Shown: positions 1 to 12,400 of the stretch, piece by piece
How the letters are laid out: each line of letters opens with the position of its first letter
How positions within the stretch are numbered: the stretch's first letter is position 1
Origin: Chromobotia macracanthus
Taxonomy: Eukaryota; Chordata; Actinopteri; Cypriniformes; Botiidae
Assembly: GCA_036877525.1 (NCBI GenBank)
Contig: JAZGTH010000116.1
Span: 1,116,001 to 1,180,000 of the forward strand
Reading direction: 5' to 3'
DNA: 64,000 bases
Made by a program: the position numbers and the translations under genes
The notes under the pieces: model-generated
The model's database searches: none
What the model was told of the DNA's origin: nothing
Seen by the model: only the letters and a program-made list of their open reading frames with translations

Positions 1-79
1 GGAAGAAAGAAGAAAGACAAATGTAACTCCATTATAGCTAGCAGAATAAGAAGAGAAGACATAAAGATGAATGTCTCAC

Positions 80-2556
80 CAGAAGCAGTTGACCCTCTCC
101 TGACTGTAGTCAAACTGGACTGCGGAGCACTCTGTTAGATCTAGAGTTCGAATTGGCTCTACAAACTTTAGAAGGATAGAACAGTGTTTTGTGTTCTGTT
201 AGACAAAAAATCAACATAAATGATTCTCTAGGATTACTGTATGAAACACACAGACCTACCATTTTGTCCTTGAAATATTTAAGTTCATATCTATTCAGTG
301 TGAACCATCTCTGCTTCCAGTTCTACCCAGAAAACAAATAGAGACATCCCATGATCAAACAGTGCTGTACTTAGGTCTAGGTTTGCTCTACAACCAGTTT
401 AATCCAATATTTATCAGGAACTGGCTTGAACACTAACATTGGTTTGACTTTCAAATAGGTCTATACGTACAGGAACCTGTTTAACAAGCAAACATCCAAA
501 TGGTTTGTACCTTGATGATGGCACCTTGTTTTACCAGATAGCCCTCTTTAGTGCCAAGCTGTAAACAAACATAAAGAAGCTTTCAATGATTCAGAAACAT
601 AGATAATACTATTACCACATACAGCATTTTTGTACCATCAGGCCGAATGGTTTTCATTGCAGAACTGTTGCCCTATGCCCTGTGCCAGTTCATTTTAGCT
701 GGCATGGGTACACTTTCTTTATCCAGTCTGATGCTACGGAATCAGGATTAGAATGGCTGCCCAAATGTAAATAAGGGTAAATCCCTCCTCCACAGATGAA
801 ACAACCTCAGACAGATTTCTCCTGTTAAGTTCTTCTATTAGGTTAATACATTTTTACTTAATTTTTCTTAACTTTTATTTACTTCACACAAATATTAAGG
901 AACTTGGCAAACCACACAGAAACAAATGAGTAATGTTGGTAACTAACAAGTGGTCAAATTGCAAGTTGCTACATCACTACTGGCATTCCACAAGTTAACA
1001 GTACTGAGAAATCCAGGTCAGGAACAGTTTGTAATTGCACTGCCATGCTTAAAATTGTTAAAAGATAAGTTAAAAGATGCTCAGTGTGTTCATGCATTCA
1101 TTGATTTTTAGCACAACCGCAATGGTGGATTGACCAACCGATGGAGCACTAGGCACCAAGTCGTTTTCATGGCGCCCGGTCTGCATGGCCGTGTGCACAC
1201 ACACAGTCTCGTAAATAGATGGCTCCTCCACCTGCCGTGGGTATGGGAACCGCAGCACTATGAGGTTTCCTTGGTTACAAGAATGAAACAGAAATTAGGG
1301 TCACAGCAGTAATGAAAAGCGAGTATGTGAACTGTACAGTAAAGTTTACTAACCGGTCTCACTGCCTAGCAGGGGCTGATTGGCAAGATGACTAGTGAAA
1401 TCCTGAAGAGAGGAAAATTCATTGAAGCCAAACGAATATCTGCCAAACTGCCGCCGTACGTGAAAGTGTTTGACTGAATCCTTTCCTCTAAAGACATAAA
1501 GGAGAGTCAGACTCAGGACTTTTGATCATGATTAGCAGGTTTTCCCTTCCACAAACTTGGTTTGTGTCATCAAATAAAATTTACTCAGAGATTACATTTA
1601 GATCACAATAACTGTGAATAACATTACAAGTCAACAGATGTTATATGGTCTTTGACAGAATGTATTTGAATGTACAATAATTAATTACTGCACCTATTAT
1701 TTTTGATACTTCTAGTATTTAAGTTTTTGTATTTCTATTTAATGTTTCTCCAGTGCCAGCAACTGCAGGTCAAATTCCATGTAGGAAATCAATCTTATGT
1801 GAGCAATGAAAAGCATATTTGATTGTAATAAAGCAACAAGCATGTAACATTACAGCAATTCACAGGCCCTCTTGTTGCTATAATAAGGCGGCAACAGCAA
1901 TTTAATAGAAGACACATGTCCAAAATATAATTAAATGTGTTACTACAGAATTATTTTTAGTAAAGTAATATAGTTTGTTAGGCTAAGTTTAGACTGCTTA
2001 CAGTTGCAAAGTAACATAGCAACTCATTAATATAGTATTGAGTTAATTATAGTATTAATATAGTGTTACGCTTTATTGTAAGGTGTCCTTGTTATGTCCA
2101 GTGTAATTATACATTTTAGAACTGAGAAATATTAATTAACAACATGTACTTACTGCAGGGTTAGGTTTAGTGTTTGGTTTAGGGTTAGTTGTATGTACTT
2201 ATGCATCATTTATTGTTATTACTACAGTATTTATAAGTAGCATGTAACCAATAGTTCATATCGGCTTTGATTGTGTTTTTTTATGAAAATTTAGAGCTGC
2301 AACCAGCTACCACCATCTCATTAAACTGCAGGTAACTTTACATATTATTTATTATGTACGTTGAAGTCAAATAAAGCCAAAGAGACATTTTCTGGGAATT
2401 CAAATTTTAAATCATTATTATAAACTTACCTTGGGAAATTGGGGTAAGGAGACTGTGTTAAACACTGATCTGTCAATAACTGATTTTTATTCATTTTTAA
2501 CCCAAAAAGTTTTGGACTGCAGCTTTAAATAATAATAAAGTGGTATTTATTAAAAA

Positions 2557-2638
<82 letters not shown>

Positions 2639-4281
2639 ATTTTTTTGTGCAGCTACATTTACTTTAGAGACACAAGCAAGACAGCAGTAAGGTTCGCAAC
2701 TGACACATTTAAAAAAGAAAGGGGAACTGAAAAGTTTAAAACAAGACCAAACAACCACACTATAAGAGTAATGGAAAAGTAAGGGGAATAACAAAAGTAT
2801 AATCTTATACCTTGACTCAGTTCAGCAGCTATGTAAGAACATTTAAGTATTTAAGTATGAAGTGCACAGTTAAAGGTATGTATACTCTCCAGGGAGTTGT
2901 TCTACATTTTATTACACTAATATATATAATAATATATACTAATAAGTGATTTAGAGCATGTGATTGCAAGTACATAAGGGTTTATGTCCATAGTGGACAT
3001 ATCTTACCGGACAGACAGAGCAAAGCAATCAGGTCCCTTGTTGCTGTTTCTGAGCAAAAAACTCCCATCAACCCCATTTGAAAGGAGAAGAGCTTCAGCG
3101 GCATGCCGGGACAGCTCATAATGATACCAGCTACAGAGACAAACACAGAAGATAGGGGACGTGATTACAAATTGGGTTTGATACCACACACAACCAACAC
3201 TCTATTGCTTGTGTTCACATAAACATGTCCAAAACTTTTGATAACCTGAACATAAGGCTCATATCTGTTAAATCAGGCACAACACATTACCTAATAATGT
3301 TTACTTCATTACTTCAAAAGAGAATAATAATTGTTTTTGTCAGTTATTTGATATTACAGAGCAGAGAACTGGATACAGTAATCTGTAAATATACTGTTCA
3401 GTGGAGGTCAATGACACAATGGACTGACACATTATTATTATTATTATTTTTTAAGTGTACTAGTGGTTTTTAAGTGTCCTGTCAAACAATGTCCTGAACA
3501 TGTTGCACAAACAAACAAACAAAATTTAGGTTTTGGGAAACATGGAAAAGAAGTCTTATTGGTTTAGACTTTTTGAGGATCATCAATGAGCAGCTAATGT
3601 TTCATATTTGTTCTGCTACAGTTCAATAGTTAGAGACTGACTTCCCTTAGACAAAAACATTTTATACATTTTTTAAACAAAACGGAGTGTGCATAACCTA
3701 AACAATTTACAAGCAGCTGGTTTTCTTTCGTTTGATCAGTTTGGTGTAATCAGCCCTCATTTCTTGAAAAGATGAATTAAATTTGAAGAGTATTTCCTCA
3801 TACTGACTGAGGCTACATTTAACCTTAGACCGGCTTGGCAGGTGTGCACATTAACATACACAACAGTACTTTGTTCAAACCTTCAAACAAACTTCAAACA
3901 AAGTTTATTTGCTCTTCCTAAAACAACATTAACTAAATCAGCCAGCTCCTCCCAAAACAACAACAAACATTTTACATTTTTATTTTCGTAACTGATCATA
4001 AACATAAGACGACAAATGAGAAATTACGGATTTAGGTCAATGAACTTCTAAGAAGGTCTGAGAACAAACACAAATAACGTCATTTAAAGAGATGAAAGAG
4101 CATACATATAAAAGATTCAGCGCTTACGATCACGCAGTTTATTATTATTATTTCATGAGTGGTGAATATTGATACCACAAATAATAAAGTGCGAGTAATT
4201 GAAAGTAGCAGGTTCAGCTCACCTGACTGACTCTAGCTCGTCCATGTCTTCGGAGCTCCGCGTTGAACTGCACACACTCAT
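80..4281 (-). CDS. dapp1: DAPP1 (Bam32) adaptor, SH2-PH protein, C-terminus outside window
   Basis: Dual adaptor for phosphotyrosine and 3-phosphoinositides, a cytosolic signalling adaptor recruited to the plasma membrane downstream of PI3K. Coding exons: 4223-4281, 3008-3130, 1354-1487, 1139-1257, 511-558, 260-322 and 80-165. All junctions are GT-AG and join in phase, giving 210 codons plus 2 nt (human about 280 aa), so roughly the last quarter lies past the left edge. A short N-terminus leads into the SH2 domain (WYHYELSRHAAEALLLSNG, GSFLLRNSN with the FLLR phosphotyrosine-binding Arg, then KDSVKHFHV and GFNEFSSLQDF). The linker holds EEPSIYETV, which contains the Tyr known to be phosphorylated in mammals. 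The PH domain begins at KEGYLVKQG and continues as NWKQRWFTLNRYELKYFKDK and DLTECSAVQFDYSQERVNCF. The ATG at 4281 is the first usable start. The N-terminus is shorter than the human one as I recall it. The intron following exon 1139-1257 has a weak GTTGGT donor, chosen because it joins APS to LGTKEGYL in frame. Confidence 0.93.
2561..2635. repeat. (TA)n microsatellite in dapp1 intron
   Basis: About 75 bp of uninterrupted AT dinucleotide inside the dapp1 intron between exons 3008-3130 and 1354-1487. Apparent reading frames across it are only Tyr-Ile repeats. The rest of that intron (1488-3007) shows AT-rich sequence and a short degenerate GGTTAG/GGTTTAG patch around 2155-2192, with no coding signal. 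Confidence 0.95.
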
Positions 4282-6427
4282 CTTTTTTTCTCTGTAAAAA
4301 AGGGATTGCCACAGTGGTGTGATCGCTGTCACTCAAATTGTGTGCTAATTTTTATTCAGGTTGAACTAAAACAGTTACTTGGCCTCCTGTTTGTCTTACA
4401 ATCGAAAGCGTACAACACAGGGGAAGTGCAATAGCTCCGCCCACAGCCCCAGATGCCATAGCAATTTAGAGAACCAATGAATTTATTTACAGTACACTTG
4501 AGCTCCTGCACGAAGTGCCCACATGTAAATGTTATAGCCCGTTTTATAAGATCAAACAAACTTTCATTTACAACTACACTACAGCTTTAAAATGACAGTT
4601 TTTCCATAGGAAATCTTTACTCTGTGGGTGAATCATTTTCATCTCTTAGCTTCTCACTGACATAGGCAAGGGTTTTCCAAGCATTTCCATTCCAGGATCC
4701 ACCCTAGACTATTATAATTTATCTTAATACCCACCAGGAAATACAGGACAAAAATACACAACCATTCTCCTTGTAGACTACCTTTGTTTTCATTGTCTTT
4801 GTATGAATGAAATATGCTTATTTGCAATACAAAATACATTATGGCAAGACATCAAAAACATTGAAAAGATACTTAAACCAAAATATTAATTCAGTGACTG
4901 CGACCCAGCTCAAACCCGTGACACAGCCTACCTGCTGTCTACACATTTATGTAGTCGATTTGACAAATAAGGACGTTTTATTTTAAATGTTGCAAATAAC
5001 ACAAATGGCAAACAAGAAATGTAAAACAACTATAAATTATGTTTCCAAAGTCAATGACATAAAGTCACCTACGATCATCAGTCTTGATTATCATTCACAT
5101 TTTTGCTCAAGCATTCGTTTCTGTCATAAAAATAAAATAACATTTCAGTATATACAGAGATCATTAAACACTGGCAAACCATCTGGTATGTATGAAATGA
5201 ACACAGAAATGGGCATTGAAGACCTTAAGTCACAAATACATTCATTCTGTTTTGCTTTATTTCATTCCTAAGAATGTCAACTTCTCCATGTCCAATAAAA
5301 GCAGTAATGCTTTTCCTAATTGTTTAGAGGTTACGGATCAACAAAAATTAGCTATGTGCACATAGTGACCCTTTTTTTTTCAATGGCCAGGCTGTAGGTC
5401 CCCAATAATTTCTTTTGTGTATCTAACACACAGTGTTTATGCACAGTACTGGAGACAGAAAAAAAGTCAGTCAGTCAGTCAATATCTGTTCATTTGATGC
5501 TATTGGTATTGCAATAGCATGCAATCACAATCATTCCGGATCTTTGACAAAGCATAAAATGTCTAGATGGTAATTTACTGTTTGCCTAAAGGGATAGTTC
5601 CCCCCCAAATTTTCCATCATTTACTCTCCATCATAACATTCCAAACCTGTATGAGTTTTCTTTCTTCTGAGGAACACACAAAAAGATATTTTAAAGTACA
5701 TTGGTAACACAACAGAGGCACCCATTGACTTCCATTGTATTGAAAAAAACACATTTCTCAAAATATCTTTTGTGTATAAGTAAATGATGAACTACGGCTT
5801 AAAAATGTACAAACGATTATGTGGAGATTTGTGCATGAGTGATGCTCTCAAGGTAAGCGTGCAATTTGTGTAACTGTGGTCAAGCAACTGTTCATCTTAT
5901 TTCAGCCTTAATAACTTAATGGCTTTTTACATTACATTACAGTAGGAACAAAGCAGCTACAATATCTTAGCATATATTAACCACATCATGACCCATAATT
6001 CAACTTCTCAAATCTCTTTAAATAGCCAAGGCACAGGTCAGTTCTTGCGTGGTGCTGGAGAGCATGTGTAATTCTAAAACTCACAGGCACAGCCTGTGAA
6101 GTGTGTAAACACTTCTCTGCATATTTTGCAGCTAAAAATGAACGCTGGACCACATACAAGTTTAAAAACAGCCAACTCCAAGTCACTTCCACAATCCGCG
6201 ACAAGAACAGGTTTGCAATGCAAGCTGTCAGCTCTACACACACACCCCAACAAAAAGACAGAGCCCAGGCACATCAATGTAAAACACTTTTCATTGGGCA
6301 GAGAAAATCCAGCTCTCTGATCTGATTGGCCAGAATACCTGCCCATCATTAAAGTGCAGGAATATACAGTCATTATTTTTACTAATGACTACATTTATAT
6401 AGTCAAAGGTAGAGATATTGTTATTGG
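4282..6427. other. Intergenic between dapp1 5' end and atp10d 3' end
   Basis: About 2.1 kb between the dapp1 start codon and the atp10d stop codon, both genes reading leftward. It should hold the dapp1 promoter and first-exon leader on the left and the atp10d 3' UTR on the right. I see no CpG-rich block, no conserved coding exon and no convincing RNA gene. The only recognisable item is the MITE-like repeat at 5588-5800. A CAGT tetranucleotide run sits near 5467-5481. Confidence 0.6.
5588..5800 (+). mobile_element. MITE-like interspersed repeat (AAAGGGATAGTTC family)
   Basis: It starts with AAAGGGATAGTTCCCCCCCA, followed by words resembling a very common cyprinid repeat: CATTTACTC, CATTCCAAACCTGTATGAG, TTTCTTTCTTCTGAGGAACA, CCCATTGACTTCCATTGTAT. 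Related pieces lie at 12804-13088, 38882-38960, 57870-58165 and 62351-62473. The right end is degenerate. I recognise the family by pattern only and do not assign a superfamily. Confidence 0.6.
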
Positions 6428-9400
6428 TCATGAGACAACAGCGCCTGCTTCTGGGATACAATCTGTTAAATTGGGCATGTCTGCATTCACACTGAGGCTT
6501 TGAGGAATGTTCCTCTGGGGCAATTTTCGAGCAGCTCTGTTCTCTTTCCACTGACGTATGCTAGAGCAGTAGTCTTCTGGAAAGAGTCTCTCTATTTTCT
6601 GGGCTTTCACCAGGTCAGAAGGACATGTAGTGTTACAAATGGCACGAAGCATAATCCTGTGACAAAAGAACACAGAGTGAGACAAAGAGAGCCAAGAGCT
6701 AATGGGAATGGTAAGTAAATACATGGATGTGTGCATGTTGTACCTAGGCAACAATGCCAGGACTGTGGTAAGTCCACATACAAAATAGTAGAGTGCTTCA
6801 GACATAATTTTTGTCTCAATGCCAAAAGGGTTTGTAGGAGAATTGCATGTCACACAGGTAACGCTGAAGACTAGTACAAAGACATAATAGAACAGGGCAC
6901 TGAAGAGCAGCACTGCACCGTGTAGCCATGTCTGCACAAACAATTAAACAATAAAAAAGGCACAACAGTATTAGCAGAAAATACAGTATAAAATATAAAG
7001 ACATTTGTAGTGATGTGTGCAATTAAATACTGAATGCCATTTTTATCATAAAGATTTACATATGATATGCTTTGCATATTTTAACTAAATATGTGACAAA
7101 CTTGCACTGTAAACTGATTGGCTCACCAGTGTGCGGCTCTCGATGACCTGATGCAGGAGGATGATGAAGAGGGCGGAGCCATTAATTGGAGAGCCAAAGG
7201 AGAATACTCCAATATCACTCCCTGCATAGGCCTTACATCACACACAAATAAAATGATGTTATCATTTATATATACATTTCTTTGATAACAGTCCAGTATT
7301 ATTTGAATCATTTAAGAGATATTTAGAAGGTAATTTAGGCAAGTTCGGTTATAAAAATGAAATTTAAAGGTGAAGTGTGTAAATGTGTAACAACACTGGC
7401 ATTACCAATTGAAAAGGCTAAAACACTAATTCCAACAAGCATCTATAACTAGTTGGATAAACTGATAGTCTGGTCCCAGACTTACTGTTTTTTGCCAATG
7501 CTGCTATGTCAGATGGGCTGAGATTCTCAAACAAACAAAGCCATGTTTTGATAGTGCCACTATGTGTACAATTTTTAAAATCAGATAAAAAAACCACACA
7601 CTTCACCTTTAAAAAAAGCTTTCTGCACATTTAAGAAACCCTTCACGTTTCCTGTGCACACCCATTATCTGAAATGTCAGCTGAGAATAATGCAAATTGC
7701 TCAATTCAAATAAGAGACATTCTACAAACTCAGTCATTAAAGTGGGGAACTTCAGTTTGGCTTACAAAGTAAGGTATGAAGAAACACACTAGGCTCTGAT
7801 AAAAAGCATCAAGCATGGTCAGCCAGAATGTTGAAGGAAGGTAGGCCTGAAAAATCACACACTTTAGTAAATAACCACAAACAAGACCCCACAATATTTA
7901 TAAGATTGTACTACACATTACAACAAACAAAATTATATAGTGGGAAATACGCCCCCACCTGAGACTTCTGCCCAGACTTGTAAAGATCAGGCAGATCTAG
8001 GAGTGTCTCACCAGAGACATCTTTGTCCAGCACACCATATACAAGTGGAGGGACGGAAGTGAAGAGCAGGTTAAAGAAGATCAAAACCCATGAGTTAGTC
8101 ATGGTGCTGCCTGAAAACCCACAGAAAAACTGGTACCAGAACAGCAGGTTTACATACATCTACGTGGAAAAGATGAAGCCAGAGAACAATGGTTAGAACA
8201 GCACAGGTTCTTCATTTTGACCTGATTTTGTAAATGGTTGTGTAACGCACCACATTTTTATAGAAGAAATAGAGGATCATGTTAGCCAAGCGTGAATAAC
8301 ACCAGTGACCATGAACCAAAATCAGCTTTCTCAGGTATTTAAATCTTGAGATGGCAAAGTCACTTGACATCACTGCCTACAGAAAAAGATGAGATCACAT
8401 GTTTAGAAAGAATAAGCAGAAGATATCTTTTCTTTCTCATGAACTATAAGGTCTTTCAAAAAAAAATGGAATGGTCTTTGTTCACGTTACACAATGTCAT
8501 AAAAGACCCTGTAAAACAGAACCAAGCTATTGGGCAAGCTTTCTTTAGTTTGGGATGTTACTATAAGTGAAACCAACAAAACAATTGTTCAGTAGTGTGT
8601 CTGTGCATGTACCTGCATGCCCTCCTGGCCTGAGATGCCGATGCCAACATCTGCCATTTGAATCATACTAACGTCATTGGCTCCATCACCTATGAACAAG
8701 TAGCACGTTTCAATTTCACAAAGCCAAAACGCTTCATTCTGCAGAAGCCAATCAGATCTTTCACTCCATCTACTGACCTATAGCGAGGGTCATGACTTTT
8801 AGTTTGTCCCTGACGAGCCGTACCACTTGGCTCTTCTGCAGAGGGGTGGATCTGCAGCATATGACTGAGCGACAGCAACATGTGAGTTCCAGTAAAGGTT
8901 CCTGTAGTTCCTCCAGTAGAGCAAAGTCCAATGTACGGCCATCAATGACTAGTACAAAGTCAGAGGTGCTCCTACTATCTTCGGACACGCCCACATCGTG
9001 GCCAGGCACACCTCCCTTTGTAAAGAACCTAATCTCACGTTGTAACTCATGAAGTCGAGCCTCACATGCCTCCTGAGGGAGAACACACAAAACAATATCC
9101 AGTTACGTATATGTTATGCAATTTACATTTTGGGGTTGTATATACAACACAAAAGCACACTAAAACACTGTCATTTTGTGCTTTGTTTAAAAGCCCACAC
9201 TTAAATCTGGCATTTAGGATTTCAAAAGTTTTTTTCACAATTTGCATAAGACATATTTCAGACTATATGAAAAATAATCAGATTTGTGGCAACAGACCCT
9301 GTTAACAAAACCAAGCATTTAGTATCACCGTAATTGTGTTATTGATATTCAAAAAAAAAATAATTCACAAGCAGGACTCAAATGTAGGTAACCCACACAT

Positions 9401-12400
9401 ATAATAATGAAGCATGTACACTGTCTTCCTGGCCACATCACCTGTATTTTTTAGACTACGAGGGTACAAATAGTGTTCTGTGGCCAGCCAGTTTTATTTA
9501 CATCTGGGTTAAAATAGTCACTTATTTTGTTAAATAACTTTTCCTTCAATCTCCCTCTTTCACTTACAATTGCCCTTACCTTGCTGTCACAATTGGCAAT
9601 AAGCAGCTGATCTGTCGGTCTCAGAAGTTTGCAAGCAAAAGCAATATTTATAGCTGTCTCTTGTTTGTCCCCTGTAAGGACCCACACTTTAATTCCAGCT
9701 TCTTGGAGAGCCTCAATTGTCTCAGGAACTTCCTCCTGCAGATGGTCTAATATACCTGTCGCCCCTGTGAGCCAAGAAAGAGTTGATTAGATTTTTACAA
9801 TTCAGAAAATGTGAGTGGTGCTTAATTTGTTTGGTGCAAAACTTATGCCCTTAATGCTTGTAAGTGGCTACCAGGGCAAAGCTAGGATGTTGTGGGTGGT
9901 TGTTAGGGAGTTGCTGAATGGTTTCTAGGGTGTTCTGGGTGGTTGTTAGGGAGTTGATGAATGGTTTCTAGGGTGTTCTGGGTGGTTGTTAGGGAGTTGA
10001 TGAATGGTTTCTAGGGTGTTCTGGGTAGTTGTTATGGAGTTGCTGAGTGGTTTCTAAGGTGTTTTGGGTGGTTGTTATGGAGTTGCTGAGTGGTTTCTAG
10101 GGTGTTCTGGGTGGTTGTTAGGGAGTTGCTGAGTGGTTTCTAGGGTGTTCTGGGTGGTTGTTATGGAGTTGCTGAGTGGTTTCTAGGGTGTTCTGGGTAG
10201 TTGTTAGGGTGCTGCTATGCAGTTGCTAACTTGTTCTAGATACTTCATTAAGGGCATTGTGGTTTTTAGAGGTTTATAACTCGAAAAGGTAAAGAGGTTT
10301 GCAAATCCAACACATTTTTCATTGTGTTAATGTCTCACCTAATAACATGAGATTAGTTTCCAGTCTCTCAGCAGAGTCAATCAGAAGCTTTTCTCTGTTT
10401 TCAATGCTGGTCTCTGCAAACTCATGTCTTTTCAACCAGGCTTTGTATTCCTGCTCTTCCAACACCTGTCAGTCATATGAGGAAAATGTCTTTCATGCAG
10501 AAGCTCATGCGCTCTCAGTGCATGCTATTCTCAGATCAGGACTGACGTAAGGTACCCAAATAATAAAGTTTTAATGTTTCAAAAGAGAAGTGAGAAAGAA
10601 AATACTTTTTTTGCAACACAGAGAGTGCGCAGCCCCTCTCTTGCATATTGGTCCAGATGTCTCTGCGTTCGCTCCATAACCTCTCTAGAGAAACCACCTT
10701 TAGCTGCAACCCACATGCCCACACAAAGCAGAGAGATTAGTATACCAGGTGATTACTGCTCAATGCTAGTAGTCTAGCGGGACATTATACCATCCACATT
10801 TCTGCTAGTAACTAATAGGTCTGCATAGATTCAAATTAAAGCCAATCATTTTTAGCAGTGCCAGAACTGTTTCTAATATGCCTGAGACCAAAAAACCAGT
10901 CCACCTTAAAGCCCAACCACAGAAAAATAAGTGAATGTGAAAAGAAAAGTGAATTTTTAACTATTGACTATATTTTTACCCATTTTGCAATAAAGAAACA
11001 AATAAAACAAAAATCCCTTTCTTTGACTAAATTGTGCATCTTGCGTTTCATACACAAAAAAACAAGCATGAACTGCTTTAATTACACAAAGCCAAGACAT
11101 CACATACCTCTGTCCGCCAGCTCCATGATGACACTATCAGCTCCTTTAGTGTACACCACCACCTCTCCAGTGAAGGGATGGCGGATAACCACAGACATCC
11201 GCTTGCGGGCAGAATGAAAGGGTAGCACATGTAGCAGTGGGATGGTGACCGGTCCAGTGCCTGGAATAGCCACAAGGACTTGCTCTGGGGACCGGCCCAA
11301 CAGAGTGCACCCATAAGCCTTTGCTGCTTGCACCAACGCCGCCTCATCTGGACTCTCTGCCTCATACAGCAACTCATCTTCCTCATCCACATCATCATTA
11401 CTCTCAGTCTCATCATCACTATTATCTTTGGCCTTCTTTACATCCTCCACATCTTCTCCCCATACTCCATCAGTGCTGTGTGTCAGGGCTGGAGTAGAGG
11501 GGGTGGAGGGGGTATTTGAAGGGGTGCAAGTGGCCGTGTTGGGTAACTGTAGGGTCGTGGTGGGGGTTTGTGTTGCACTGTTGGGGAAGTAGGTTGCCGA
11601 CCGACCACGGGTGAAGAGATTTTTGGTCAGACTGCCAGGAGTGTCTGTGCTTTGGTTGGGTGAAATGGGAAAGCGGGGAAGACTCAACTTCTGCAACAGG
11701 ACCTTCATCTCCTCTAGAGAGCGCAGTGGAGTGCGAGCCACAGGCATCTGGACCTAATATTATATTTACACAAGTCACAAACGCAATTACAAACACAAGC
11801 CAAGATGTTAGTCTATAGCTATTTGATAGGGAATCTTTGTTTTTGCCTAGCCATAATTCATGTGAATTATATGAATTGTAATTCATAATTCATTCATTTC
11901 ATGTGAATTAAGCATTAAATACAAAGTTTTTGCTCAGCTGCTCATAATTACATGGTACATGTGGCAATTTCATAGTTTTCATTGAAGGACTAAAGTAAAG
12001 CTCTTAATCATATTGCGTTGTGCAAAACAGCAAACTACAGTAATAAACCCATATGTAAGGTGAGGTGGGTAAAGGCCACAGTTCATATGTAATATGATCA
12101 GCTGAATATCAGGAAGGATTTGGATCTTACCACATGTCTCGGCTGAGTGGGTGAGGAAACCACCACAGTGTTACAAACAGCCAGGGCAAGAAAGAAGTCT
12201 AGGATGTGGGAGATTTCAGCAGATTCCTGTTGGACAGGGCACTGTATAGGGGAAGACAGGGCAGCCAGCTTACCCTGTAGCTGAGGGTCTGGAACAACTG
12301 CACATTCCTGAATAAAACACATAATCGCATTTAATCACACGCAGGTATCCGTGATGATAAGTACTGTGGAGAAGTGTGGTACAGTGACTTGTAGTGAAAT

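Noticed and set aside
2155..2192. Interstitial telomere-like GGTTAG/GGTTTAG tract
   Set aside because: Too short and irregular to be a telomeric array; it fits the GGTTAGGTTTAG motif common in fish transposon remnants.
2525..2794. Open frames with long Tyr-Ile runs on both strands
   Set aside because: They are translations of the (TA)n microsatellite in a dapp1 intron; the same holds at 32307-32670.
6074..6373. Overlapping frames of 74-99 codons on both strands near the atp10d 3' end
   Set aside because: They lie in the expected 3' UTR, overlap each other in opposite strands and match no family.
10858..11217. 119-codon plus-strand frame
   Set aside because: Its right half is antisense to the atp10d exon 11108-11753 and the left half is AT-rich intron; no independent support.
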